64,000 nt of DNA from Rhodoferax sp. (GTDB taxonomy: Bacteria; Pseudomonadota; Gammaproteobacteria; Burkholderiales; Burkholderiaceae_C): positions 1 through 64,000 of the forward strand of contig NZ_JAURYQ010000009.1 of NCBI RefSeq assembly GCF_030653815.1, given 5' to 3'. The first letter of the stretch is position 1. Every line of letters begins with the position of its first letter. Position numbers and translations under genes: made by a program. The notes under the pieces were generated by a model. That model made no database searches. It was not told the DNA's origin and saw only the letters and a list, made by a program, of their open reading frames with translations. This document shows, in pieces, positions 55,825 to 64,000 of this stretch.

Positions 55825-57297
55825 TTAGTTCTCTTTTTCAGCTTGAGGCCGCTCGACCAGGGTCTTGCTGACGATGACCGGCAAGCCCTTGAGCTGGTTC
55901 AAGGCCTGGGTCAGCGGGAAGTCCTTGGCCGAACCCAGCTCGGGGAGCCGGCGCTCGGAGGCCGGCTTTTTCATTTCTTCTTCGAGTTTGATGCGGGCGT
56001 CTTCCCGGGATTTTTCACGGGCGGCGTCCTTGACCTCTGCGCCCTGACCACTGGACAGGTGCTTTTCCAGGTCGGCTTCACGCGTGCGCAGGGCGGCAAA
56101 CAGGTTGCCGTCGGCGCTCTCGTCGATCATCACGTCAGGCACGATGCCCTTGGCCTGGATCGACTTGCCGCTGGGCGTGTAGTAGCGGCTGGTCGTGAGC
56201 TTGAGCGCCGCGGTGGGGCAGTTGTCCATGCGGAAAGCAGAGTCCAGGCAGACCGCGGTTTGCACCGAACCCTTGCCAAAGGTCTGGTTGCCGAGCAATT
56301 TGGCGCGCTGGTGATCTTGCAGGGCGCCGGCCACGATCTCGCTGGCCGAGGCCGAGCCTTCGTTGACCAGCACCACCAGTGGCACCGACTTGAGGGCGCC
56401 GCGCGTGACTTCTTCCAGCCGTTTGAGCGGGTCGGCACCGCCACGGCGCTGGTAGTAGCGCGGTGACGCCTTGTAGACAAACTTGCTGTCGTCGAGTTGG
56501 CCATTGGCCGACACCACGGTCACGTTCTCGGGCAGAAAGGCCGCCGAAATGGCCACGGCAGCATCCAGATAACCGCCCGGATCGTTGCGCAAGTCCAGCA
56601 CCAGGCCCTTGAGCTGGGGCTCCTGCTTGTAGATGTCTTCCACCTTGCGCGCGAAATCGGCCACGGTGCGCTCCTGGAACTGGCTGATGCGCACCCAGGC
56701 ATAGCCGGGCTCGATCAGCTTGGCCTTGACGCTTTGGGTCTTGATTTCTTCGCGTGTGATGGTGACCGGGAAGGTGCGGTTTTCGTCCTTGCGGAAGACG
56801 CTCAGGACCACTTTGGTGTTGGGCTCGCCGCGCATGCGCTTGACGCCTTCGTTGAGCGTCATGCCCTTGACCGGGGTCTCGTCAATCTTGACGATCAGGT
56901 CGTTGGGCTTGAGCCCTGCGCGGTCTGCGGGGGAGTCTTCGATCGGCGACACCACCTTGATGAGGCCGTCTTCCTGGGAGATTTCAATGCCCACGCCGAC
57001 AAACCTGCCGGTCGTGCCTTCGTTGAAGTCCTTCAGCGCTTTCTTGTCAAGGTAGACCGAATGCGGGTCCAGGCCGGCCACCATGCCGGCGATGGCATCG
57101 GTGATGAGCTTTTTCTCATCCACCGGCTCGACATAATTGGTCTTGACCATGCCAAACACGGCGGCCAATTGCTGCAGCTCTTCCAGCGGCAAAGGGGCCA
57201 GCGCACCCCGCGCCACGGTCTGCAATGAGACGGTGGTCAGGGCGCCCGCGACCACGCCAACCGAGATCCAGCCAGCGACTTTTAATTTGTGACCCAT
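55825..57297 (-). CDS. S41 family C-terminal processing peptidase (CtpA-like)
   Basis: 490 residues: N-terminal signal anchor (about 7-30), a PDZ domain (about 95-175), and S41 protease core with catalytic Ser in 'GSASASE' and Lys in 'FGKGSVQT'. The C-terminal 70 residues are charged and helical. It acts in the periplasm on C-termini of envelope proteins. The gpmA gene I expect upstream in related genomes is absent here. Confidence 0.94.
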   Translation of the reverse strand: MGHKLKVAGWISVGVVAGALTTVSLQTVARGALAPLPLEELQQLAAVFGMVKTNYVEPVDEKKLITDAIAGMVAGLDPHSVYLDKKALKDFNEGTTGRFVGVGIEISQEDGLIKVVSPIEDSPADRAGLKPNDLIVKIDETPVKGMTLNEGVKRMRGEPNTKVVLSVFRKDENRTFPVTITREEIKTQSVKAKLIEPGYAWVRISQFQERTVADFARKVEDIYKQEPQLKGLVLDLRNDPGGYLDAAVAISAAFLPENVTVVSANGQLDDSKFVYKASPRYYQRRGGADPLKRLEEVTRGALKSVPLVVLVNEGSASASEIVAGALQDHQRAKLLGNQTFGKGSVQTAVCLDSAFRMDNCPTAALKLTTSRYYTPSGKSIQAKGIVPDVMIDESADGNLFAALRTREADLEKHLSSGQGAEVKDAAREKSREDARIKLEEEMKKPASERRLPELGSAKDFPLTQALNQLKGLPVIVSKTLVERPQAEKEN

Positions 57298-57403
57298 TGT
57301 GTTTCCATGCCTTTTGAGCGGTTAAAGATGACCCGTTTGACGAGTTTGTGCATGTTAAAAAAGGAATAAATGCAGAGGTCCGGTCAATGCTGTCACTGCA
57401 TTC

Positions 57404-57409
57404 TAAAAT
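57404..57409 (+). promoter_or_regulatory. Possible -10 box for the rhodanese-grxC-secB unit
   Basis: TAAAAT 39 bases before the rhodanese GTG, with GGTCAA at 57382-57387 (16-base spacing) as a weak -35. It lies in the 151-base divergent gap to the protease gene, which holds no other recognised feature. Confidence 0.35.
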
Positions 57410-57448
57410 GCGCGGCTTGAACCATGTCTCTCACCTAGGAAATTACCC

Positions 57449-57856
57449 GTGAAATTTATTATCGATAACTGGATGTTGATCGCTGTTGCCCTGTCGGCCG
57501 GCCTCATGCTGATGATGCCCATGATCAAGGGCGTTGGCCAGGGCAGCCTGACGCCAGACGGCGCGGTGCAACTGATCAACCGTGAAAAGGCCGTGCTGAT
57601 TGACATCTGTGAACCCAATGAATTTGCGGCGGGCCACCCGATCGGCGCCAAAAACATCCCCATGGGTCAGTTGGAGGGCAAGCTGGCCGCGACGGTCAAG
57701 AACAAGGCCCTGCCGGTGATTCTGGTCTGCCAGTCGGGTGCGCGCAGCAGCCGTGCCGTGGCGATTGCCAAGAAGCTGGGTTTCGAGAACGTGCAGTCGC
57801 TCTCAGGCGGCCTGGGCGCCTGGCGCTCGGCCAATCTGCCTGTTGAAAAAGCCTGA
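57449..57856 (+). CDS. Membrane-anchored rhodanese-like protein
   Basis: 135 residues, GTG start after AGGA. One N-terminal membrane helix (about 7-25), then a rhodanese domain with active-site loop CQSGARS. Sulfur-transfer or redox role likely, substrate unknown. Conserved in front of grxC and secB. Confidence 0.92.
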   Translation: MKFIIDNWMLIAVALSAGLMLMMPMIKGVGQGSLTPDGAVQLINREKAVLIDICEPNEFAAGHPIGAKNIPMGQLEGKLAATVKNKALPVILVCQSGARSSRAVAIAKKLGFENVQSLSGGLGAWRSANLPVEKA

Positions 57857-57871
57857 ACGCTGGAGCCCCGC

Positions 57872-58132
57872 ATGCAAGCCGTCAAGATGTACACCACCGC
57901 CGTTTGCCCCTACTGCATTCGCGCCAAGCAACTGCTCAAAGCCCGTGGCGTTGAGCACATCGAGGAAATCCGCATTGACCAGCTGCCCGCCGAGCGTGAC
58001 CAGATGATGGCCACCACCGGGCGCCGTACCGTGCCGCAAATCTTCATTGGCAGCACCCATGTGGGTGGCTGCGACGACCTGGTGGCTCTGGACGCCAAGG
58101 GTGGCCTGTTGCCGTTGCTGCAGGCGGCCTGA
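57872..58132 (+). CDS. grxC: Glutaredoxin 3
   Basis: 86-residue dithiol glutaredoxin with active site CPYC (residues 12-15), cis-proline motif 'TVPQIFI' and glutathione-binding 'GGCDDL'. Third member of a rhodanese-grxC-secB-gpsA run. Confidence 0.96.
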   Translation: MQAVKMYTTAVCPYCIRAKQLLKARGVEHIEEIRIDQLPAERDQMMATTGRRTVPQIFIGSTHVGGCDDLVALDAKGGLLPLLQAA

Positions 58133-58203
58133 AGGCAAGCGATCCATATTTTTCCCCCGCATCGTACTGGTGCGAAAACCACTCTTTAAACTGAAAGACT
58201 CTC

Positions 58204-58662
58204 ATGGCTGAAACCCAAGACCCCATTTTCCAAATTCAACGCGTCTATCTCAAAGAAGCATCGCTGGAACAACCCAATTCGCCGGCCATTTTGCTGGAGC
58301 AGGACCAGCCCACCGTCGACATCCAGTTGGGTGTCAATGCCGCGCCCGTGGGTGAAGGCGTGTATGAGGTGATGGTGACTGCCACGGTGCAGACCAAGAT
58401 CAAGGACAAGACCGTGTTTTTGGTGGAAGCCACACAAGCCGGCATTTTCGAGATTCGCAACCTGCCGCCAGAGCAAATGGGCCCGATCATGGGCATCGCC
58501 TGCCCGCAAATTGTGTACCCCTACCTGCGTGGCAATGTGGCTGATTTGATTCAGCGCGGTGGCTTCCCGCCGGTGCACCTGTCGGAAATCAACTTCCAGG
58601 CCATGTACGAGCAGCAGCAAAGTGCGCAAGCGGCGCAGGCCGAGCCCACCCCGGCCCAGTAA
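58204..58662 (+). CDS. secB: Protein-export chaperone SecB
   Basis: 152-residue tetrameric chaperone that keeps preproteins unfolded and hands them to SecA. The conserved block '[20 protein letters not shown]' spans about residues 10-29, followed by '[12 protein letters not shown]' and '[12 protein letters not shown]'. SecA in this window retains the zinc tail that binds SecB. Confidence 0.97.
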   Translation: MAETQDPIFQIQRVYLKEASLEQPNSPAILLEQDQPTVDIQLGVNAAPVGEGVYEVMVTATVQTKIKDKTVFLVEATQAGIFEIRNLPPEQMGPIMGIACPQIVYPYLRGNVADLIQRGGFPPVHLSEINFQAMYEQQQSAQAAQAEPTPAQ

Positions 58663-58712
58663 TTTTGACCAGCCGAGCTGTGCGTGCGTTTCCAGCCAAT
58701 GCCTGAGCCCCG

Positions 58713-59738
58713 ATGAACATCATCGTTCTAGGCGCTGGCGCCTGGGGTACGGCACTCGCGGCAAGTGCGGCCAGTCAGCCGCAGGTCCACGCCGTCACGC
58801 TGTGGGCGCGCGATGCCGCGCAGCTGAGCGTCCTGCAGACGCAGCGTGAAAACACGCGTTATTTGCCGGGCGTGCGCTTGCCGTCGGCACTGGCTTTCAG
58901 TGCGCTCCCCCTGACGGAATTCAAGCACTTGACCGCTGCCGCCGATCTGGTCGTGGTGGCCACGCCGATGGCCGCCTTGCGGCCCATGCTGACGGTGTTG
59001 GCGTCCTGTGCGGCACCGGTGGCCTGGGTTTGCAAAGGCTTTGAAGCCCCGCTTGCCAAGGACATCGGTCTGCTGGGTCATGAAATCCTGGCCCGGGTGG
59101 CACCCGGCTTGCAAGCCGGTGTGCTCAGTGGCCCGAGTTTTGCGCTGGAGGTGGCGCGGGGGCAACCCACGGCACTGGTGGCTGCCAGTGCGCATGACGC
59201 AGTGCGCCAGGCCCTGGTGGCCGCCTTTCACAGCCCCTCACTGCGGGTCTACGCCAACGAGGACATCGTCGGGGTCGAGGTCGGCGGTGCCGTCAAAAAC
59301 GTGCTGGCCATCGCCACCGGCCTGTGTGATGGATTGGGCTTGGGCCTCAATGCCCGCGCCGCCCTGATCACCCGGGGCTTGGCCGAGATGACCCGGCTCG
59401 GGCTGGCGCTGGGTGCCCAGGCCAGCACCTTCATGGGTTTGAGCGGCCTGGGTGACCTGGTGCTGACGGCCACTGGCGACTTGTCCCGCAACCGGCAGGT
59501 GGGACTGGCGCTGGCGCAGGGCCAGACATTGGCGCAAGCCACGGCTGCGCTGGGCCATGTGGCCGAAGGTGTTTACAGCGCCCACACGGTGGTGCAGCGC
59601 GCCGCCCATCTGGGCGTGGACATGCCGATTGCCCAGGCGGTGGTGGCCTTGCTGGATGGCCTGTTGACACCGCAGCAGGCGGTGGCCGACCTGATGGGCC
59701 GCGAACCGACCGTCGAACAAGCGGATGCGACCTCCTGA
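58713..59738 (+). CDS. gpsA: Glycerol-3-phosphate dehydrogenase [NAD(P)+]
   Basis: Makes sn-glycerol 3-phosphate for phospholipid synthesis. 341 residues; dinucleotide motif '[10 protein letters not shown]' (about 7-16) and catalytic region '[15 protein letters not shown]' with Lys, then '[18 protein letters not shown]'. Often next to secB. Confidence 0.96.
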   Translation: MNIIVLGAGAWGTALAASAASQPQVHAVTLWARDAAQLSVLQTQRENTRYLPGVRLPSALAFSALPLTEFKHLTAAADLVVVATPMAALRPMLTVLASCAAPVAWVCKGFEAPLAKDIGLLGHEILARVAPGLQAGVLSGPSFALEVARGQPTALVAASAHDAVRQALVAAFHSPSLRVYANEDIVGVEVGGAVKNVLAIATGLCDGLGLGLNARAALITRGLAEMTRLGLALGAQASTFMGLSGLGDLVLTATGDLSRNRQVGLALAQGQTLAQATAALGHVAEGVYSAHTVVQRAAHLGVDMPIAQAVVALLDGLLTPQQAVADLMGREPTVEQADATS

Positions 59739-59767
59739 AATTGCCAACTGAAACGGGAAACCCTGAC

Positions 59768-60646
59768 ATGACTGCACCTTTTGATTTCTCCCCCGCCTTG
59801 GTGGCCGAATTGGCAAGCGCCGATGTGGCCCGAGCCCTGCAGGAAGATGTGGGTGACGGCGACCTGACCGCCGGCCTGGTGGACCCCAAACTGCGGGCCC
59901 GCGCCCGCATCTTGGCCCGTGAGAGCGCCGTGATCTGCGGTCAACCCTGGGCCGAAGCCGCTCTGCGCCAGCTCGACCCCGAGGTGGAGATCAGTTGGCA
60001 TGTGCCTGAGGGCCACCGCTGCAACGCCGATCAGGTGGTGCTGGAAATTCACGGTCAGGCGCGTGCCCTGCTGACGGCCGAGCGCACTGCGCTGAATTTT
60101 TTGCAGCTCATGAGCGCCGTGGCCACCAAAACCAGTGACTATGTGGAAGCCATTCGCGACGTCCCGGGGGTCCGTGCGCACATTGTGGACACCCGCAAGA
60201 CGATTCCGGGCCTGCGCCTGGCACAGAAGTACGCGGTGCTGATGGGCGGTGGCGTCAACCACCGGCTGGGCTTGTACGACGCGGTGTTGATCAAGGAAAA
60301 CCACATTGCTGCTGCGGGCGGCGTCAGCGCCGTGCTGCACAAAGCCGCCTTGGTGGCACCGCAGGCCTGTTTTGTCGAGATCGAGATTGAAACCCTGGCC
60401 CAGCTCAGCGAGGCGCTGGATGCGGGCGTGACCATGGTCTTGCTCGACAACATGGGGCTGTCCCAGTTGCACGAGGCGGTGCAACTCAATGCCGGGCGAG
60501 CCATCCTGGAGGTGTCGGGCGGGGTCAACCTGTCGTCGGTGCGCGCCATTGCGTCCACCGGTGTCGACCGTATTTCCATCGGCACCTTGACCAAGGACAT
60601 CCAGGCGGTTGATTTTTCGATGCGCTTTGCCACGGAACCGCTCTGA
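59768..60646 (+). CDS. nadC: Nicotinate-nucleotide pyrophosphorylase (carboxylating)
   Basis: Quinolinate phosphoribosyltransferase, de novo NAD synthesis. 292 residues from ATG 59768; key blocks 'VDTRKTIPGLRLAQKYAV', 'GGGVNHRLGLYDAVLIKENH' and 'DNMGLSQLHEAV'. nadA follows 41 bases later; nadB is not in the window. Confidence 0.97.
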   Translation: MTAPFDFSPALVAELASADVARALQEDVGDGDLTAGLVDPKLRARARILARESAVICGQPWAEAALRQLDPEVEISWHVPEGHRCNADQVVLEIHGQARALLTAERTALNFLQLMSAVATKTSDYVEAIRDVPGVRAHIVDTRKTIPGLRLAQKYAVLMGGGVNHRLGLYDAVLIKENHIAAAGGVSAVLHKAALVAPQACFVEIEIETLAQLSEALDAGVTMVLLDNMGLSQLHEAVQLNAGRAILEVSGGVNLSSVRAIASTGVDRISIGTLTKDIQAVDFSMRFATEPL

Positions 60647-60687
60647 ACGGAGAGCCACACGTTGATTTTTGAGGATTCGGAGGCCAC

Positions 60688-61809
60688 ATGAACGCAGCCA
60701 TGAAAGAAGTCGATTACGAGCAGCCGCAGGACGAGGCCAGTGGCTCGGTGTGCGCCACCAAACACGCCTGGGCGCGGGTGCCGCCAGAGCCTGGGCCGGC
60801 AGAGCGTGCCGCCCTGAAAGACAAGATCCGGCGCCTGCTCTGGCAAAAAAACGCGGTCATGGTGTCGCATTACTACGTGCACCCCGACCTGCAGGACCTG
60901 GCCGAGGAAACCGGTGGCCTGGTCAGCGACTCGCTGGAAATGGCGCGCTTTGGCCGTGACCATGCGGCGCAGACCCTGGTGGTGTCCGGCGTGCGTTTCA
61001 TGGGTGAAACGGCCAAAATCCTGTCGCCAGAAAAACGCGTGCTGATGCCCGACCTCGACGCCACCTGTTCGCTTGACCTGGGTTGCCCGGCAGATGAATT
61101 CAGCGCATTTTGCGACGCCCACCCGGATCGCACCGTGGTGGTCTATGCCAACACCAGCGCGGCGGTCAAGGCGCGCTCGGACTGGCTGGTGACTTCCAGC
61201 TGCGCGCTCGATATTGTCAAAGCGCTCAAGGACAAGGGCCACAAGATCCTGTGGGCGCCGGACCGCCACTTGGGCGGCTACATCCAGCGTGAAACCGGTG
61301 CCGACATGCTGATGTGGAACGGCTCGTGCATCGTGCACAACGAGTTCAAGGCCATCGAGTTGCAAGACCTGATGGCGCAAAACCCGGGTGCCAAGGTGCT
61401 GGTGCACCCCGAGTCGCCGGTCGAGGTGGTGGCGCTGGCGGACGCCGTGGGTTCGACCTCGGGCATCCTCAAGGCGGCCCACGAGATGGACGCCAAAGTG
61501 TTCATCGTGGCCACCGACAACGGCATGATGCACAAGCTGCGCACCCTGAACCCGGGCAAGTTGTTTCTGGAAGCCCCCACCTCGGGCAACAGCGCCACTT
61601 GCAAGAGCTGCGCCCATTGCCCCTGGATGGCCATGAACAGCCTGGCCGATGTGGCCCGTGTGCTGGAAACCGGTGCCAACGAGGTTCAGGTCGATCCGGC
61701 CATCATCTCCCGCGCCAGGTTGCCAATTGACCGCATGCTGGCGTTCACCTCGGCCCTCAAGGGCGGCCATGACGCGGGCAGCCTGGTGCCCCACATCGGC
61801 GCCGCCTGA
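60688..61809 (+). CDS. nadA: Quinolinate synthase NadA
   Basis: 4Fe-4S enzyme that condenses iminoaspartate with dihydroxyacetone phosphate to quinolinate. 373 residues; cluster cysteines lie in 'DATCSLDL', 'WNGSCIVH' and '[13 protein letters not shown]', with '[18 protein letters not shown]' near the N-terminus. Convergent with the EamA gene (12-base gap). Confidence 0.97.
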   Translation: MNAAMKEVDYEQPQDEASGSVCATKHAWARVPPEPGPAERAALKDKIRRLLWQKNAVMVSHYYVHPDLQDLAEETGGLVSDSLEMARFGRDHAAQTLVVSGVRFMGETAKILSPEKRVLMPDLDATCSLDLGCPADEFSAFCDAHPDRTVVVYANTSAAVKARSDWLVTSSCALDIVKALKDKGHKILWAPDRHLGGYIQRETGADMLMWNGSCIVHNEFKAIELQDLMAQNPGAKVLVHPESPVEVVALADAVGSTSGILKAAHEMDAKVFIVATDNGMMHKLRTLNPGKLFLEAPTSGNSATCKSCAHCPWMAMNSLADVARVLETGANEVQVDPAIISRARLPIDRMLAFTSALKGGHDAGSLVPHIGAA

Positions 61810-61821
61810 ACCCGCGCTTCG

Positions 61822-62727
61822 TCAGCGCCGTGACGCCGACACCCAGATGCCGCCCACGATCAATCCAAACGCCAGTCCGTGGTACAGGTGCGGTAGCTCC
61901 CCTAAAAAAGCGGCCGACAGCACGGCGGTGAACAAGGGCGTCAGGTTGATGAAAAAACCGGCCACCGACGGGCCCGCGCGTGCCACCCCGGCGCCAAAGG
62001 CGCGGTAAGCCAGCAGGGCGGGGCCGATGGCAATGAACAGCAAGGCCAGTGCCAGACCCCAACTCAACTCCAGCCGCCCTAATCCCAAGGACCACTCTGC
62101 GCCTGAAAAGAGGGCAGACCAGACCAGCCCAAAGGCAATTTGCGCCAGCAAAAAGGCGGCCCAGTCGCGTTTGATCTCGGCCGGCTCGGTGGTCGGGTGG
62201 GCCAACATCCAGCTGTAGTAAGCCCAGGCAGCAGACGCCAGCAGGATGTAGACATCACCCGGAACCAGGCGCACCTGCAACAACACATCCAATTGCCCCC
62301 GGCTCAACACCAGCAGCACGCCACTGATCGACAGCAAGGCGCCGAGCCACTGTTTGCCCGAAATCCGGATGCCAAAAAACACGCGCCCCATCAGCAGCGT
62401 CCAGACCGGCGTGCTGGCGCCCACCAGGGTCACGTTGATCGGGGTGGAGGTGTTGAGCGACAGGTAGAGCAGCGCGTTGTAGCCGCCAATGCTCAGCAGG
62501 CCCAGCACGGCAAAACGCTGCCAGTTGGGCCACAGCGCGCTGCCCCGGCGCAGGACCGGGGCGGCCAGCGGCAACAACAGAACGAAGGCAAGCGTCCAGC
62601 GCATCAGGTTGAGCGTCATGGGCGAGACCAGCGGGGCGACCAGGCGCCCCACCACGGCGTTACCCGACCAGAAAATAGGCGGCAGGGTCAGCAACAGGAT
62701 GGTGCTGGGGCTGAGTTTGGTGTGCAT
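61822..62727 (-). CDS. EamA/DMT family transporter
   Basis: 301 residues from ATG 62727 with ten predicted membrane helices in two EamA repeats; 'PPIFWSGNAVVGRL' opens the first and 'GDVYILLASAAWAYYSWML' the second. Drug/metabolite transporter superfamily, probably an exporter; the substrate is unknown. The upstream part of the open frame is noncoding. Confidence 0.9.
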   Translation of the reverse strand: MHTKLSPSTILLLTLPPIFWSGNAVVGRLVAPLVSPMTLNLMRWTLAFVLLLPLAAPVLRRGSALWPNWQRFAVLGLLSIGGYNALLYLSLNTSTPINVTLVGASTPVWTLLMGRVFFGIRISGKQWLGALLSISGVLLVLSRGQLDVLLQVRLVPGDVYILLASAAWAYYSWMLAHPTTEPAEIKRDWAAFLLAQIAFGLVWSALFSGAEWSLGLGRLELSWGLALALLFIAIGPALLAYRAFGAGVARAGPSVAGFFINLTPLFTAVLSAAFLGELPHLYHGLAFGLIVGGIWVSASRR

Positions 62728-62773
62728 GGGGCAAGACTGTAACAAGGCTTGGGGTAATGCCTGATGTCCTTGC

Positions 62774-62789
62774 GGCCGCTTTTGCGGCC
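62774..62789. promoter_or_regulatory. Perfect GC hairpin in the eamA/qor divergent region
   Basis: GGCCGC-TTTT-GCGGCC, a perfect 6-bp inverted repeat with a 4-nt spacer, about midway between the two divergent start codons. It could be a regulator site or an RNA hairpin in the qor leader. Confidence 0.4.
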
Positions 62790-62796
62790 TAATCAT

Positions 62797-62810
62797 GGCA
62801 ATATCTTGCC
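62797..62810. promoter_or_regulatory. Second palindrome in the eamA/qor divergent region
   Basis: GGCAA-TATC-TTGCC, a perfect 5-bp inverted repeat, 8 bases after the GC hairpin and 25 bases before the qor ATG. Its placement suits an operator. Confidence 0.35.
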
Positions 62811-62835
62811 AACCCAACATTTCAGGACTTCAAAC

Positions 62836-63831
62836 ATGACAGCAACTACCTCACGCGCCATCCGCATTGACCAACATGGTGGCCCGGGAGAACTCAAATT
62901 GGTGACCGTGACGGTGGGTGAACCCGGTCCCGGCGAGATCCGCATTCGCCACAAGGCCGTGGGCTTGAACTTCATTGACGTCTACCAGCGCAGCGGCCTG
63001 TACCCCATGACGCTGCCGCAACAGCTCGGCATGGAAGCCGCAGGCGTGGTGGAAGCGGTGGGCGAGGGCGTGACGCATTTGCAGGTGGGTGACCGCGCGG
63101 CCTATGCCAGCCAGCCCCCGGGAAGCTATTGCGAACTGCGCGTGATGCCGGCCAAATGCGTTTGCAAGTTGCCCGACGCCATCAGCTTTGAGACCGGCGC
63201 GGCCATGATGCTCAAGGGCCTCACCGCGCAGTATTTGCTCAAAAAAACCCAACCCCAGGGCGGTTTGCAGCCTGGCGACTTTGTGCTGTTTCACGCCGCG
63301 GCAGGCGGTGTCGGTCTGATTGCCTGCCAATGGGCTAAAGCCATGGGTCTGCAACTGATTGGCACGGCGGGCTCAGACGCCAAATGTGCGCTGGCCAAAG
63401 CCAACGGCGCGGCCTTTGTCATCAACTACAGCAGCGAAGATTTTCTGGCGCGGGTCAAGGAAATTACCGCTGGCAAGGGTGTCAAGGTGGTCTATGACTC
63501 GGTGGGCAAGGACACCTGGGACAAGTCGCTGGACTGCCTGGCACCGTTTGGCCTGATGGCCAGCTTTGGCAACGCCTCGGGGCCGGTGGCACCGTTTGCA
63601 CCCGGCATGCTCGGTCCCAAAGGCTCACTGTATTTGACCCGGCAAACCCTGTTCACGCATATTGCGACCCGCGAGAGCACGCAAGCCATGGCCGATGATC
63701 TGTTTGAAGCCGTGACCAGCGGCAAGGTGCAGATTCACATTGACCAGCGCTACAAGCTTGAAGACGTGCAGCAGGCGCACCGCGATCTGGAAGCCCGCCA
63801 GACGACGGGCTGCAGCATCCTGACTTTATAG
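62836..63831 (+). CDS. NADPH:quinone oxidoreductase (zinc-independent MDR family)
   Basis: 331 residues from ATG 62836. Medium-chain dehydrogenase/reductase fold with substrate-domain 'GLNFIDVYQRSGLYP' and nucleotide motif 'HAAAGGVGLIACQWAKAMG'; no structural zinc cysteines. Close to QorA in pattern. Reduces quinones or other activated carbonyl compounds with NADPH. Confidence 0.92.
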   Translation: MTATTSRAIRIDQHGGPGELKLVTVTVGEPGPGEIRIRHKAVGLNFIDVYQRSGLYPMTLPQQLGMEAAGVVEAVGEGVTHLQVGDRAAYASQPPGSYCELRVMPAKCVCKLPDAISFETGAAMMLKGLTAQYLLKKTQPQGGLQPGDFVLFHAAAGGVGLIACQWAKAMGLQLIGTAGSDAKCALAKANGAAFVINYSSEDFLARVKEITAGKGVKVVYDSVGKDTWDKSLDCLAPFGLMASFGNASGPVAPFAPGMLGPKGSLYLTRQTLFTHIATRESTQAMADDLFEAVTSGKVQIHIDQRYKLEDVQQAHRDLEARQTTGCSILTL

Positions 63832-63834
63832 GGC

Positions 63835-64000
63835 TTAGCGCCCGCGCCGCACCCGCAGCAGCTCGTCCAGGATCAGGCAGGCAGCGCCCACCGTGATGGC
63901 GCTGTCGGCCACATTGAAGGCCGGAAAGTGCCAGCCACGCCAGTGGAAATCCAGGAAGTCCACCACATAGCCGTACAGCACGCGGTCAATCACATTGCCC
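63835..64000 (-). CDS. lspA: Lipoprotein signal peptidase LspA, C-terminal part (cut by window end)
   Basis: The last 55 codons of a minus-strand gene whose start lies beyond the window. It encodes the LspA C-terminal signature: 'GNVIDRV' (catalytic Asp), 'VVDFLDFHW' and 'FNVADSAI' (second catalytic Asp). Aspartic peptidase that removes signal peptides of prolipoproteins. Converges on qor with a 3-base gap. Confidence 0.93.
   Translation of the reverse strand, partial: GNVIDRVLYGYVVDFLDFHWRGWHFPAFNVADSAITVGAACLILDELLRVRRGR

Overview
The window is a GC-rich, densely packed chromosomal segment from a betaproteobacterium. Gene content and order (tandem ATGA/GTGA overlaps; rhodanese-grxC-secB-gpsA; ubiE-ubiJ-ubiB; hrcA, nadK, recN side by side; ispE-tRNA-Gln-prs-rplY-pth; FAD/FMN oxidoreductase with a DUF3683-type N-terminus) fit Burkholderiales, most likely family Comamonadaceae (a Rhodoferax/Polaromonas-like organism). 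The genus is an inference from remembered synteny, not from a search.

Layout. 1-1.1 kb: orphan TRAP substrate-binding protein. 1.2-7.1 kb: dciA-like gene, secA, argJ, a DUF815 ATPase and mutT. 7.1-10.8 kb (minus): pilC-pilD-coaE-zapD-yacG. 10.9-12.8 kb (minus): serine esterase and ftsY. 12.8-17.6 kb (plus): two M16 peptidase-family proteins, rsmD, coaD, uspA, ferredoxin. 17.6-23.9 kb (minus): TPR protein, lolB, ispE, tRNA-Gln, prs, rplY, pth, DUF4124 protein. 23.9-29.3 kb: mutM-mutY facing nadK-recN-rapZ, with a duplicated REP-like palindrome at the mutY/rapZ junction. 29.3-30.5 kb: hrcA and a CAU tRNA.

30.5-38.5 kb is the most accessory-looking part: a CHASE2 class III cyclase faces a fecR/TolC-OmpA-fusion pair. 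Behind that pair, on the same strand, lie an HD-domain protein and a three-domain glutaminase (glutaminase, STAS, cyclic-nucleotide-binding). A cyclic-nucleotide producer and a plausible cyclic-nucleotide sensor within 8 kb suggest one signalling/envelope module. 38.7-42.6 kb: a 1298-residue FAD/iron-sulfur dehydrogenase. 42.7-47 kb: DUF971, ubiE, a Tim44-like membrane protein, ubiJ, ubiB. 47-52.5 kb: fmdB, DUF502, aspS, nudB, an endonuclease/exonuclease/phosphatase family protein, cardiolipin synthase. 52.6-55 kb: folE directly followed by a BLUF blue-light sensor, a DUF429 protein and a secreted nuclease. 55-57.3 kb (minus): ctpA-type protease and moeB/thiF. 57.4-61.8 kb: rhodanese, grxC, secB, gpsA, nadC, nadA. 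61.8-64 kb: an EamA transporter, quinone oxidoreductase and the 3' end of lspA.

Most of the window is housekeeping. No CRISPR array, insertion sequence, prophage or rRNA operon is visible, and no gene-free stretch exceeds 300 bases. The points most worth a second look are the REP-like pair that supplies the last codons of mutY, the cyclase/FecR/TolC-OmpA/HD/cNMP-glutaminase neighbourhood, and the folE-BLUF gene pair with the pterin-pathway nudB nearby.
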